A stretch of DNA of 64,000 bases from Prorocentrum cordatum (lineage: Eukaryota; Sar; Dinophyceae; Prorocentrales; Prorocentraceae). Location of the stretch: assembly GCA_963575745.1 (NCBI GenBank), contig CAUYUJ010020148.1:642967-706966 (forward strand), given 5' to 3'. This document shows, piece after piece, positions 32,226 to 43,702 of the stretch (the first letter of the stretch is position 1; every line of letters begins with the position of its first letter). A model generated the notes under the pieces. It made no database searches. It saw only the letters and a program-made list of their open reading frames with translations, and was not told the origin of the DNA. The position numbers and the translations under genes were made by a program.

Positions 32226-32740
32226 GGCCAGCGAGGAGGCCCAGATACGCTCGCGTCGCGAATAAAAAGTCGGAGGGGCGGTCTTTCGCCGTTTGCGGCG
32301 TCTGGGGGCCCTCACACGGCCCCAGGACTGTTGGAAAAGGGCTCAGGATGAAACACCGGTCCTGGGGTCGGAATTTTCTGGGGACCCCGCATTGAAATCA
32401 GGACAACGCATGTCTGGGGGGGCGACCTCCAGAGAAGGCTGGGGGCTTCTTGGAAGCCCCCTTGCCTTCTGAAGGGGCCTTCTCAGAAGCCCCCGGGGGA
32501 ACCTTTCTGAGACGATCCCCATCGCCCGATTCTCGTCGGCACGGGACCCTGGACTCCGCCCGGGATTGGGCAGGTTGTCCGAGGCATGTCCGGCCGTGGC
32601 GGCGTGGCGACGGGGATTACCAGGAACGCCCGACAGCTTTCAAAGTCCTTCGCCCACCACCCAGGGCTAATTCCGACTCCTTCGATTCGATTCGATCCGA
32701 TTTTCATGGATTCCGATTCCGATTCGAGTCGACTTCGGAT
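32226..32740. other. No gene supported
   Basis: Contains a short inverted-repeat-rich stretch with GGGGGCTTCTTGGAAGCCCCC and CTTCTGAAGGGG.CCTTCTCAGAAG (32440-32500). Similar CTTCTGAGAAGG sequence recurs at 44320-44450 and 53735-53830. Confidence 0.4.
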
Positions 32741-35700
32741 TGGCACCAACGCCGGCGCCTACGCCGACACCTACGCCGGCGTCCGCACCAGCACCGACGC
32801 CAGCACCGACGCCAGCACCGCCGCCATCGTCCCACCTTTGAGTACCCCTTCCGCCGTGCGACGGCGGATGCGCCAGCACTCCGAAAATCGCGGATAGGCC
32901 GGTACACCAGTTTGACTCCCACGGCTTGGACCAGCAGCCCAGTGCGCAGCAGCACCAACGCCCCCACGCCAGCGCCAGCCCTTACGCCAGCGTCAACGCC
33001 GGCGCATACGCCGACACCTACGCCGGCGCCCACACCAGCACCGACGCCAGCACCGACGCCAGCACCGCCGCCATCGAATCACCTCGGAGTTTCCCCTGCC
33101 GCCGTGCGATAGCGGATGGGCCGGCACGCCGAAAATTGCGGATAGGCCGGTACACCATTTTGGCTCCAACGGCTGAGACCAGCAGCGCCACGCGCAGCAG
33201 CACCAACGCCCCTACGCCAGCGTCAGCCCCTACGCCAGCATCAATGCCGACGCATACGCCGACACCAACACCGGCTCCCACACCAGTACCGAAGCCAGCA
33301 CCGACGCCAGCACCGTCGCAATTGAACAACCTTTGAATATCCCTCCTCCGGGCGGTAGCGGATGGACCGGTACGCCGGAAATCGCGGGCTGGCCAGTTCA
33401 ACGTCCCCAGCGGCGTGCCGTGCAGCAGCCCCACTGCAATTTGCAGCACCAGTGCACCTCGAGCTCGACGGGGGGATCCAGTTCCAGCGACGGCAGCACG
33501 ACGGTGAGCAGCATGTGCTCGACGGCCAGCAACTGTTCCTAGGATACGACGTCCACCACCAGCTCGACGAGTGCTTCCAGTCCCAACGACGCGAGGTTGC
33601 TGAGCGGCTCGAGGACTAGCACGACCTCCACGGGTTCGACGAGGGCTTCCAGCAGCACCGCCACCACGAGTTCTACGAATGCCCGCCACCGCCTTCACGA
33701 GCAGGGGTACGGCCGCAACGACCAGCACCAAAACCATTCCACGTCCACTTCAACCTGTTCTTCTCCAGCTTCGAGAACCCCGCCAGGGACGCTTGGGGAC
33801 ACCCGCCAGCGCAGCGGCGGCGAGCATCGCGCAAGTTACCGAAGGCATCACCGACGATATCTACAACACCCACGCCTACGCCGGCACCAACGTCAGCGCC
33901 TACGCCGCCGTCGACGCCAGCACCGACGACAGCACCGACGCCGGCGCCTACGCCAGCATGAATGCCAGCGTCCACAGTAGCACCAGCGCCAGCATCGACT
34001 TCAGCACCGACGCCTGCGCCTACGCCGGCTCCAACGTCAGCGCCTACGCCGCCGTCGTCGCCAGCACCGACGACAGCACCGACGCCGGCGCCTACGCCGG
34101 CATGAACGCCAGCGGCTACAGTAGCACCAGCGCCAGCATCGACTTCAGCACCGACGCCTGCGCCTACGCCGGCCCCAACGCCAGCGCCTACGCCGCCGTC
34201 GACTTCAGCACCGACGACAGTACCAACGCCGGCGCCTCCGCCGGCATGAACGCCAGCGTCTACAGTAGCACCAGCGGCAACATCGACGCCAGCGCCAACG
34301 CCTGCGCCTACGCCGGCACCAACGTCAGCGCCTACGCCGCCGTCGACGCCAGCACCGACGATGGCACCAACGCCGGCGCCTCCGCCGGCATGAACGCCAG
34401 CGCCTACACCAGAACTAGCGCCAGCATCGACGCTGGCACCAAAGCCCGCGCTTACGCTGGCACCAGCGCCAGCGTCTGCGCCAGCAGCCACGCCTGCGCC
34501 TGCGCCAGCACCAACGCCATCGCCTACTCCAGTACCGACACCAGCGTCGACGCCAGCACCGACGCATGCACCTCCGCCTGCACCAGCACCAGCGCCTCCA
34601 CCATCACGTCCAGTTGGGCGTCCAGACCCTTACGTCCAGACCGACCGCCTACAGCAGCCCCGACGCCAGCAGCGCCAGCACCGACGCCAGAGCTATCGTT
34701 GGCGCCTAATCCAGCGCCGACGCCAATACCGACACCAGCATCAAGGCCTGTGCCTCGGCCAGCAGCAACGCCAGCGCCTACACCAGCGCCGACGCCAGAA
34801 TGGACGCCAGCGCGAATGCCGCGCCCGCGCCGACCACCGTTGCCAGCACCGACGCCAATGCTGGCGCCTCAGCCAGCGCCGACACCAGCACCGACGCCAG
34901 CAGCAACGTCTGCCCCTACCCCAGCACCGACACCAGTGCCTACACCGACGCCGACGCCAGCACGGACGTGAGCTCCAACGCCGGCACCTCCAGCGTCGAC
35001 GCCAGCATCAACGCCTGCAGGCACCAACGCCGGCGCCTGCACGTACACCGACGCCAGCACAAACGCCAGCACCTACGCCAGCGTCGACACCGGCACCGAC
35101 GCCAGCATCCACGCCTGCGCCTCCGCTGGCACCAGCGCCAGCGTCTACACAAGCGCCGAGGCCAGCACCGTCGCCAGCACCAACGCTGGCGCCTAGGCCA
35201 GCCCCATCGCCAGTGCCGTCACCAACCCTGGCCAGCACCGACGCCAGAACTATCGCCGGTTTTTGACCATGGCCGACGCCAGCATTATCGCCTGAGCCTA
35301 CGCTAATACCATCGCCAGCGCCTACATCAGCGCCGACGCCAACACGAACGCCAGCACCAACACTGGCGCCCACGCCAGCACGAATGCCATCGCCCATACC
35401 AGCGCAGACGCAGGCACCGACGCCGACGCCGACACCCGACACCAATGTCAGCGCCTGCGCCAACACCGACGCCAGCACGGACGCGAGCCCCAGCGCCGGC
35501 GCCTCCTCCAGCGCCGCTGCCAGCGCCGACGCCAGCACCGACGCCTGCGCCAGCTGGTACCAGCGCCAGCGCCTGCATCAGCACAGACGCAAGCACCAAC
35601 GACAGCGCCTACACCAGCACCTGCGCGTGCGCCCACGCCAGCACTGACGCCAGAATCAACGCTTGCGCCTTCGCTGGCACCTACGCCGCCACCACCCACA
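32740..35700. repeat. GCC/AGC hexamer minisatellite region with 144-bp and 240-bp higher-order units
   Basis: Built of hexamers such as GCCAGC, ACCGAC, GCCTAC and GCCGGC. From 33889 to about 34470 there is a clear 144-bp higher-order unit (AACGTCAGCGCCTACGCCGC at 33889 and 34033, variants at 34177 and 34321). From 32860 to 33400 three diverged 240-bp units share GCGGATAGGCCGGTACACCA. A 430-codon plus frame (33679-34971) and long minus frames (VGAGVGAGVGAD-like) result. The 144-bp unit reads NVSAYAAVDASTDDSTDAGA in one frame and PTPAPTPAPTP in another. I regard these frames as repeat products, though an expressed surface-type protein cannot be excluded. Confidence 0.75.
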
Positions 35701-35907
35701 TGGGCTACTACATGTTACCCCCGATCAGACTCGACACGACCTTTGCTATGACGCTCGCCGCACTGGGGGCCTCGTGATGTCACGGAATACCCGCCTGGAC
35801 GTGTCACGGTTTCCGCCCTCGCCTTGTCGTAACGCTCGCCGGCTTACGTCGAAGCGCACGCCTTGAGCAACACGACGGGCGCCACGAGCAGCACAGCCCC
35901 GTGAGCA

Positions 35908-36381
35908 GTGCGGCTGCGTCATGCAGCACGGCGTCAGCAACAACTTGGGGACTTAGAACGCGATTCTGGCACCCAGTCGGGGTACGACGACGGAACACTG
36001 GGACTCCGACCAACAGGACCGAGCAGATGGGCCCCGCTGCAGGCCAGCCCTGCACCCGCCAGTGCAGCCACCAGCGCAGCCCAGGATGCGACGACCTCCA
36101 CGAGCTCGACGAGTGGCTCCGGTACCAGCGGCATGAGCACGACGATCAGCAGCTCCAGGACTATCACAACCACCACGAGCTCGACGAGTGCGAACGCGAG
36201 ATCGACGAGTGGCTCTGGCACCAGCGCCGGCACGACGACACTGAGCGTCACGAGCATGACGGCTAGCATCTACCCGGCGCCCTGCCCAGTGCCCTACCCG
36301 ACGCCCTTCCCGACGCCCCACCCGTCGCCCTACCCGACGCCCTACCCGACGTTTTTGGGGGATGCCAGCCCATCCTCCTGA
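35908..36381 (+). other. Ser/Thr-rich open frame with Pro-Tyr-Pro tail, coding uncertain
   Basis: 157 codons. The middle is mucin-like (TSTSSTSGSGTSGMSTTISS, then TTTTSSTSANARSTSGSGTS) and the tail is PAPCPVPYPTPFPTPHPSPY and similar, ending in a stop at 36381. A related Ser/Thr-rich reading occurs at 36840-37109 and a weaker one at 33450-33680. The three stretches share GACGAGTGGCTCC-type DNA repeats, so they may be relics of one duplicated exon. There is no family match and no conserved start. It lies in intron 5 of the ULK4-like gene on the same strand. Confidence 0.25.
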
Positions 36382-36819
36382 ATCGGCTGTCCACGACGAC
36401 CAGCAACTCCAGGATAGGGATCCGACGGCCACCACCTGGATCCCACTGTGTGGCGGCATCCTTGTTTCGGAATCTTGGCTCGCTGGCTTTGCATGTCGTT
36501 CAGACCGTTACGAGTGACCAGCACTGTGTGGCGGTATCCTTGCTTCTGGCCAGACTGACGCACCCATCCCGTCGCAGTACCCCGACATCCAGTAGAGGAC
36601 GAGTACATGCACACCGTGACGGGTACCAGCATCATTGCAGCCGCACAGTCAGACAGCCATCGCCGCCTCAGCAGCAGGAGGACGACCAGGGCACTCAATC
36701 GGGTGTCCCGGGCCTGGGGTGGGGTGCCTGCTGGCTCTGGGGTGTTCCGGGTGGGAGTGTGGGGGGGCCGTCTTTCTGTTTCCTGCAGGTTTCCTTGCCC
36801 TCAGGACCATACTCCGCTC

Positions 36820-37109
36820 AGGAATCTTTCACTTCGGAGTCGGGCGCTCCCACGTCGACCAGTACCAGCGGCTCAACATCACCAGGCGGCGCGGCCACGA
36901 CGCCCAGCAGCTGCGGGGCTACACTGGCCACCAGGTGTTCGACGAGTGGCTCCGGTGCCAGCGCCACGACGACGCTTGGCGACACGACCTCGAAGGCCAG
37001 ATCAAGGGTTACGACGGCCACCACGATTTCGGCGACTGGCTCCAGTACCATCGGCACGCTGACGCTGAACGCTATGATCCTCAAGGCCGACTCCTACGTG
37101 ATTCCCTGA
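36820..37109 (+). other. Second Ser/Thr-rich open frame with possible acceptor site, coding uncertain
   Basis: Downstream of TTTCTGTTTCCTGCAG|G (36791) the frame reads SESGAPTSTSTSGSTSPGG, TTLGDTTSKARSRVTTATT and TLTLNAMILKADSYVIP, then stops. The pyrimidine tract makes this a possible 3' exon of an unrelated nested gene. Similarity to 35908-36381 is compositional plus a shared STSGSG motif. Confidence 0.25.
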
Positions 37110-38770
37110 GGCTTCCGCGTCTTTTCGCGTCGGTCGGCGCTGCTGCTTTTTAGCGTGTCCTCGCCTCGCGCGTTGCCCTTTTCCTTTCCCCCCTCTGCCT
37201 CCTCAATTGGCGCCTGGGGCGCCCAGTGCATTCAGGGGCTGCGGGTTGGCCGTTGGCCGCCCGGTCCTGCGAGCCGCTCCCGTAGGGGGCCGCTCCTGGC
37301 CCGCACCGTCGCTGGCGCCCGCGTGTCTCCTGGCCGCCATGCCGCGTCCGCACAGCTTAGTTAGGTTGTCTCCTAGTTTCTGGTGTGCGTTGCTCGCCCA
37401 GTTTCCTCGCGTCTTGAGTTGGCGCTTCGCTTTCACAGGTCTCCACTTGCATATCATACTGTGTACTGTAATTCGTTGGCGTGCAGGCTTGCGCGGTGAC
37501 TCACGGAGCTCCGCATTGTGCCTCAGCTTGGTCCCCATTTTGTGGGCGTTGTGTGTTTTCCTCCTCCCTCCTCCCCCTCTTCCCCCCTCCCGCGTCCTAT
37601 ATCATGACGTGCTGGTTTTTGTGAATTGGCTGGTTGGGCCATTCTGTATCTTCCAGCTCGCTCATGTGGAACGTATCAACGGCTGTCTAGGCCTCGGGGA
37701 CTACAGGCACATGGCACACCCCGTTCCTCAGCTTTGTTAACTTTCTCATGGTGTGAGTGTCCAGTTGGTGGGCTGGGATGATGTAGAATACTTCGCAGTG
37801 GCTGCAAGTGAGGAATAAAACGCCTCTCAAATGCAATCGTTTTTTCCGCCAGTGCTTCAGAGGAAAAAAATCGATTTGGATGCCGACTCCTCAATGGAAG
37901 CCTCGCGGGCCTGCCGATCTCCGCCGATTCGGCTTCTCCCGACTTGGCTGCCGACTTCCGTTGATACGATTAGCTTCAATCTCCGATCCGTTCTCGATTC
38001 GATTCTGGGCCCTCCTCTCTCGGGCCGGACGAAAGGGGGGGATTGGGAAAGGGGGGGTTCCGAAATTTGCTGCATGCAGCTGGTTTCTGCCTCACCGAGG
38101 CGCCGGGAACATCAGTTACGTGAGCTGATTCTCAACCCCCCCCTTTGCTATCCCCCCCTTTTGCCCGACCCGACTCTCCTCCCTGGCGCATCGCCAAATG
38201 TTCAAGCGCGCCGCCAGTCAGGGTCGGCATGGCGGCCGCTCGTGGATGAGTCGAGGCGCAACTTTCCCGATTCGGTTCCTGCGCCGTCGCTCTGACGCTG
38301 GGCACGCAGCTGGGCGGTTGCGCCACGTCGCCTCCCGCCTCTCCACTTTTCAGACCCGGACCTCCGCCGATGTGCTTTGTTCAGCCCGCGGCCCCAGAGG
38401 TCTTGACCCCCTCCCCAGAAGTAGTTGGTGGTGGTCCTGAGGCTCGAAGGCGGCCCCCGGTGGCCGAAATCTACGACACATCCCACCTCAGCAAATCATA
38501 TCACCAGATGTCTGGGGAAGAAGAGCAGTCGGGGAACCGTAAGAGTGGGGTTCGCCAGAGCTCGGGTTTGCCGATGCACCTTGGCGGGCCCAGCCTGAAT
38601 TTTGACGACCCAGTCTTCGTGGTATGTTTGCGGTAGGAACCCGCGTCACATTTCAGATCGAGCCTCGTCATTTTCTTGCTGGCCCCGTCAGGCCGACTTG
38701 AGTCCCCCGAACCCGAGTCGCCTCCCCGAAAGAGGGAGAGAAGAAGCCACCTGAGCGACGCGGGAAAACG
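37110..38770. other. No gene supported
   Basis: Mostly unique sequence. T/C-rich at 37550-37600 and with long C and G runs at 38030-38160. I see no recognisable protein on either strand. Confidence 0.4.
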
Positions 38771-39003
38771 GGTTCGTCTTCATCGATATCGGCGCACAAG
38801 CTGCCTGCGTAGGTCGCGCGTGAGCGCCCTCGTTTCCAATGTGGCGTGCTGCGCTGGCGGCCCGCGTAAGCCGCCGTGCAAGGTCGCTATGTCATCTCGC
38901 GTAAGGACCGCTTGAATCAGGGGCAACGAAAGGGGGGAATAGGGATAGGGGGGATACATCGACCCCCAATCGCCCATTCCTCGCCGATGGGGGCCCGATA
39001 GCC
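38770..39003 (+). repeat. Dispersed repeat R1, copy 3
   Basis: About 230 bp matching 29810-30036 throughout; see that entry for shared segments. Confidence 0.85.
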
Positions 39004-39129
39004 ACACCCCGCCCAGGAACGTGGGGGATCCACTATCGAGGGCCTTTCGCCGATCTACCAGCGATGTATCGCCGATTCCACGTCGATGTCTCTCCCCCTG
39101 TGCCAGTCCCCCCGCACCCCTGCTCGTCA

Positions 39130-39350
39130 GAGAAGAATCGCAGGCCTAGAGGTTGACACCATACACCAAGATCGGCGGTGTGCCTCCACCGAGGGAAGAC
39201 GATCCCGATCTCGGTGACGGTGGTAATATTCTGGTTTCCAAGGTGACCGAAATATTACCACGGAAATCTAGGATCATCTCCCCCCTGTGGAGGTAGCCCC
39301 TTGTCTTGGTGTTGGTGCCCACTTCCAGGCCTCCAACCGTGCCCCTGCTC
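39130..39350 (+). repeat. Dispersed repeat R2, copy 2, at end of intron 5
   Basis: Ends about 22 bp before the acceptor of exon 6. It matches 32025-32225 in order and orientation, with one internal insertion containing GTGACCGAAATATTACCACG. Confidence 0.85.
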
Positions 39351-39372
39351 TTCGGAGAAGAAGCCACCTCAG

Positions 39373-39445
39373 GGCCGGCCTGGGCGAGCTCGCGCCGCAC
39401 GGCGTCCCCCACAGCCTGCAGCTGGTCGCCGCGGTGCTCCTGCGG
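39373..39445 (+). CDS. ULK4: ULK4-like exon 6 (HEAT repeat)
   Basis: After the G that completes Arg, it reads AGLGELAPHGVPHSLQLVAA VLLR. In the plant protein the matching part is a helix with REQQ.CLNLLN. The acceptor is CCACCTCAG|G. The donor is set at CGG|GCCCCG (39446), which keeps phase 0 into exon 7. A better-looking donor G|GCAAGC at 39465 would add APGPEP but give phase 1, which no acceptor of exon 7 fits, unless a small exon is missing between them. The CCT microsatellite starts right after. Confidence 0.5.
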
Positions 39446-39479
39446 GCCCCGGGCCCGGAGCCGGGCAAGCCAACTCCGC

Positions 39480-39640
39480 CTCCTCCTCCTGCTCCTTCCC
39501 TCCCTCCCTCCCTCCCTCTCCTCCTCCTCCTCCTCCTCTTCCTCCTCCACCACCTCCTCCTCCTCCTCCTCCTCCTCCTCCTCCTCCTCCTCTTCCTCCC
39601 TCCTCCGCCTCCTCCTTCCTCCTCCTCCGCCTCCTCCTGA
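39480..39640. repeat. (CCT)n microsatellite
   Basis: Nearly pure TCC/CCT pyrimidine tract just downstream of exon 6. Confidence 0.9.
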
Positions 39641-41815
39641 GCCCTGGTGGAGCTCAAGGATTTAATGTATGCCTCCGCTCGGACCTTGAAGCGTCGTCTC
39701 GAGGCTGGTGGGGCCTTTACGATTCCAGAGTTTATCGCATGGTCGGTTGCTGCAGTGAGAGCAATTGCTGTCCGCAATGGTCCAGTGGTTAGTTGAGCGT
39801 GTTCGGCGTACCTCAAGCTCAGCGATTCGTTATGCAAAGACAGCACGATTCGGACCCAGATCAGAGGCTTTCACGCTCACCTTGTCGAGCCTAGTAGACG
39901 TTCCATTCGGCTTCGCGCGCAGGAAGCGCACGACAGTGAAACCCAGCGTATCATAAGCAGCGCCAGCCTCATCGTCTCACAGTTTGCTGCTGCCTGGGGT
40001 GCCACGGGCAAGTGCTTCTCCGCTGTCTACAACTGCTGATCCGACAGGGACTCGGATTACAGAACCTGAGGCTGCTTGTCGCCAACTTGCAGAGTACCGG
40101 GCGGGATCCATGGAGATAAAGGCAGCTTTCCAGTGGAGTAGTGCGAGCAGCCGCGCCCGTTCCTGCCGATGTTGCCTAATCACGTGCTGTGGGTCGTCGA
40201 GCCCGCCGAGTTTGAAGAGATTATGCTTAAATGTAGAGATGCCAGCCCAGGTCCCAATGGGATTACATCTAGTGGATTTTGAGATGCTCGGCCCCATGCT
40301 ACGTATGTTCTTTGATCAAGTGTACCTAGATCTTCTGGATGGGGACTTGAGGAATGACGGGTTCAACAACGTTCTGGGAGTGTTCATGGCAAAAGGTGGA
40401 GCTCCCGAGGACTTTCAGATGGTTGTGAGGGCCCCCTGAGGTTACCCGCCGTCTCGCTCAGGCCACCAGCGATAATACGCTCATGTCCAAGATGTCTTAC
40501 GTGGCTCAAGTCGGCTACGACCCTATCTAAAGAGCATGGACTCCCCGCCGTCAGATGCATGATGACTTGATCCAGCTGGAAGGCTATGTGCTTTCGTGGC
40601 TTGCCCAGCACTGGAAAGTGCGAGCAGGCTTTCTTCTGAACGTCTTTAAGCGGCCTTCCCGTCGCTGCTGCACCAGCTCATCTTCTGGATCTTAGAGGCG
40701 ATAGGTTTTGACCCATCCTCGTCCAGGCTGTCAAGACGCTGTATACAAATATTCGGACCCAGGTGATGTTGCGAGGAGTTCGGGGCAGTTCCTTCCACGT
40801 TCTCCGGTGGATAGAGCAAGGGTGTCCGCCCTCTGCAACATTGCCCGCGATCACAGTCGACCCCATCTTGCGCATCCTATGGGACAATCCGCCGCGACAT
40901 CTTGGTGCTGCAGTAGTCTTTGCAGATGACCTTGGGACTGACACGGCCGAAGTTGTTGCTGCACTCGTCGGCTGTCTGCCTGTATTCCGACTTGCGGAGC
41001 GAGTCGCTGGCTTTGCTTTCAACATGCCGATGCGTGTGTCTGTGTGTGTGTGTGGCCGTCGCCGTTACGCATTTGATGCGCTGTTGCCCCGGCACGGGAT
41101 CATGCCGCCTAGTATCATTCAGGGGGCAATGGGAAATACCCAGGGATTTGGGCGGGGAAGGACTCGGACACGAAGGGTTGGAATTGACCTGCGAATAAGC
41201 CTCTTCGTCGCGCTCGTGATTGTAAGGCCCTGAAGCTTGGGCTGTCCAACGCTGTACTCAGGTGTTGATGCGTTCTCCTGCTTGGGATCTGTGGCCCAGT
41301 TTCTCCCCCCGCCGGAGTACTCCCTAAAGAAAGAGTGCCGTGCCCTGCAGTTATTGAAGGGATGCCCCGAGTTATCATCTGACCTCCGTAATGCTGGGTT
41401 CGAGGCCCGAGCTCGTCACATGTTCGGTGTGACGAGAGCCTACATGTACAGAATTGCCGTTTAGTCCAGGGACTGTTGGAGTTCTGTCAGGTTATCGATT
41501 GTATGGATGTCTCTGATGACGTGGGTGCGGTACTCTGGAAACGGACCAACTGGTAAGAACAGACAATGTTTCACCACACGCGCCCAAACTTGCATATCCT
41601 GCAGTCCCTCCCCGAGGTCCCAGTGTTCGGCACGAGCCGCTTGCAGGGCAAAGTTGGGCTGCTCATGTGGAACAAGTGTACCCATGATGCTTGGGCGGTT
41701 CTGTTGAGGCGTGCTCGTCGTTTTCATCCAGACGTGACGCCCTCCCGACAAGAACAATTTCATATGGTGTTCTTTCGATTTCGGAGATTGGTCACCTTTT
41801 TACGGTAGCTTGCGT
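39641..41815 (+). mobile_element. Degenerate non-LTR retrotransposon, 5'-truncated
   Basis: Reverse-transcriptase signatures appear in order but in different frames with many stops. They are SPGPNGITSSGF at about 40239-40275 (finger region), IEQGCPPSATLPAITVDPIL at 40813-40873 (the QGCPLS-type block), VVFADDLG with the catalytic FADD at 40919-40930 and, after the catalytic core, LPPPEYSLKKECRALQLL at about 41300-41355 and further C-terminal sequence to about 41808. Upstream, 39800-40010 reads as a charged linker (LRAQEAHDSETQRIISSASL). No endonuclease domain is visible, so the copy is 5'-truncated. It lies in intron 6 and has the same orientation as the host gene. It is not closely related to the element at 56371-60890, which has YADD. 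Confidence 0.65.
40700..41460 (+). pseudogene. Reverse transcriptase pseudogene, FADD catalytic block
   Basis: Best-preserved 150 codons of the retrotransposon at 39641-41815. The frame from about 40763 carries the QGCP block and FADD at 40919-40930. The sequence after it (TDTAEVVAALVGCLPVFRLA, ERVAGFAFN) fits the thumb-proximal part of LINE reverse transcriptases. It is disrupted by a TGTGTG microsatellite at 41036-41053 and frameshifts after that. Not functional. Confidence 0.6.
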
Positions 41816-42290
41816 CCTTCGAGCAGTGTATAATACATAGTGCACATTTGCGCATTTTCCCAAGCTCGTCACTATTGCATGGTTTGTAAGATCACCGTCG
41901 GGGATGACCTCGGTGTACACTACCTCTCTTGCCCTGCCTGTCTGCCTCTGACCCCCCTTGCTTCCTTATCTGCCCCCTTCGTTCCTGTTTGCTTCTGGCT
42001 CCGCCCGCGCTGCTCTTTTCCCTGCCTTGCCTGCTCTGAGGCCCAGCTAGCGCCAACTGCAGTATATCTTGAAATATTGTGCACTTTGCACCACGCGTGC
42101 CGCCATCAAGGAGGCCTCACAGGAGGGCAATTCCCGAAGGCAGGTGCTTCCTGGCTTGCGCAGCTACAGCGGCGGCGCCCAGGCTTGGCCGCTGTGCCTA
42201 GGGGCTCACGGAAGATCTCCACTGTCTTTTCTCGATCTTGCTCTTGTCCGCCCGCCTCTTCTCTTTGGGCCACTTGCGCTCTGCCTCCCC
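41816..42290. other. No gene supported
   Basis: Unique sequence between the retrotransposon and a CTC microsatellite. Short pyrimidine-rich frames only. Confidence 0.4.
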
Positions 42291-42745
42291 CTTCTCCTCC
42301 TCCTCCTCCTCCTCCTCCTCCTGCTCCTCCTCCCCCCTACTCCCCCTCATTCCTCCTCCTCTTCCTCCTCATCCTTCCTTCTCTCCATCCTCCTCTTCCT
42401 CCTTCCTTCTCTCCATCCTCCTCCTCCTCCTTCCCTCCTCCTCGTCCTCCCCCTCCCTCCTCTTCCTCCTCGTCCTCTCCCCACTTACTCCTTCTTCTCC
42501 TCTTCCTCCTCTCCCTCCTCCTCCTCCTCCTCCTTCTCCTCCTCCTCCCTTGCCCCATCCTTCCGCCTCGTCCTCGTCCTCCTCCTCCTCCCTCCTCCCT
42601 CCTCCTACTCTCCCCCTCTTCCTCCCTCTCCCCCTCCCTTCCTCCTCCTCCTCCTCATCGTCGTCCTGCTCCTCCTCCTCCTCCTCCTCCTCCTCCTCCT
42701 CCTCCCCCTCCTCCTCTTCCTCCTCCTCCTTTTTCTCCTGCCCCT
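42290..42745. repeat. (CTC)n pyrimidine microsatellite
   Basis: About 450 bp of CTC/CTT/CCC triplets. It opens three plus frames (poly-Pro, poly-Leu, poly-Ser) and a minus Glu/Arg frame; none is a gene. Confidence 0.9.
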
Positions 42746-43702
42746 CCGCCTTTGTGGCCTTCGACAATCTAATCAACAAGAGGCGCGAGGATCAGAGCGG
42801 ATAGGGCGGCGTTCAGTCAAACAGACTTCTTCTGGCCACGCTCCGCCTTCTCTCCCTCCTCCTACCTCCCCCCCCAGGAGAAGCCAACAGATACCGTCGG
42901 GGCCTTGAAGAAGGAACGCTTTTCGTTGTGGAAGGGGCTCCGTGTTCCTTACGTAATTGTTTGACAGCTTACCTCAGGGTTTCCTTATGTTTTCGATGGG
43001 AAATCGAAGCTTAACTTATGGAGAAAAGGGGCCTCGTTCCTTATTTAGGGTTCCTTAGGTCCACGCCTCGACTGTACCGATGCCGCTCCTCCTTGGGTCC
43101 CACCCCAGCCTGTGTTCTGGCCGAGATTCCGAGGCGAGTCCTGCCGTGGCGACGAGGGCCTCACAGGAGGCCTACTGTCAGTCAAGGCGCTGCCATAAGG
43201 ACCCTTTGGGGCCCAGGAGGAGCTCCGGTTTTCGGGCCGCTCCTTACTTAGACTTCTGTCATGGGGCATGTTTGTGGCCTAGGCCTGCTGTGGCCAGAAC
43301 AACCTTGCGTTCCTTATGACGCGTTCATTGATGGTAGCACGACGACTGTACGAGAACGTCCCAATAGCAGCAAGAGGCGAACGGGCGGGGCGAGGAGCAG
43401 GAACGTAGCCGCGTGCACCTCAAGCGCGTCTGCAACAAGCGGTCGTGGCCGCCCGGGCCAGCACATGTAGCCAGTTTTGGGGCGAAAGCACGATGCCTGA
43501 GCAATTCTCGGGGAAGCCTCCGTCGAAACGGCTGCTGGACCTGGCGGTCTCGGCTCCCCGCCCCCCTTGTGGGAGTCTTCTGTTGCTCTTCCACGATTGC
43601 AGCCCTCTGGCGAAACGCTGTTGGGAAACAAAAGGTGGACACGTGGGAAGGGTATCGGCATAGGTAGCAGTTGTCTTCTGCCCATTCCGCCACCGTGTCT
43701 GC
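42746..43702. other. No gene supported
   Basis: A candidate acceptor CTCCCCCCCCAG|G at 42885 is followed by about 25 open codons in one frame (EANRYRRGLEEGTL), but they lack the GC-ending bias of the ULK4-like exons. I leave it out. Confidence 0.4.

Larger units (their letters stand above)
32015..39372 (+). other. Intron 5 (7.4 kb, GC-AG), flanked by a direct repeat
   Basis: Copies of the same 200-bp repeat (R2) stand just inside its two ends, at 32025-32225 and 39130-39350, in the same orientation. Between them lie the GCC-hexamer region (32740-35700), Ser/Thr/Pro-rich open frames (35900-37110), an R1 copy (38770-39003) and unique sequence. Confidence 0.55.

Noticed and set aside
33150-33170. 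CCATTTTGGCTC resembling the spliced-leader end
   Set aside because: It continues CAACGG rather than AAG, and sister repeat copies at 32905 read CCAGTTTGACTCC, so the match arises by drift within the repeat.
36060-36381. Treating the Pro-Tyr-Pro and Ser/Thr-rich frame as an established gene
   Set aside because: Only composition supports it; no start context, no homologue known to me and it is built on short DNA repeats.
42885-42970. Possible extra ULK4-like exon after CTCCCCCCCCAG
   Set aside because: The following codons lack the GC-ending bias and no family phrase is recognisable; no suitable phase-0 exit was found.
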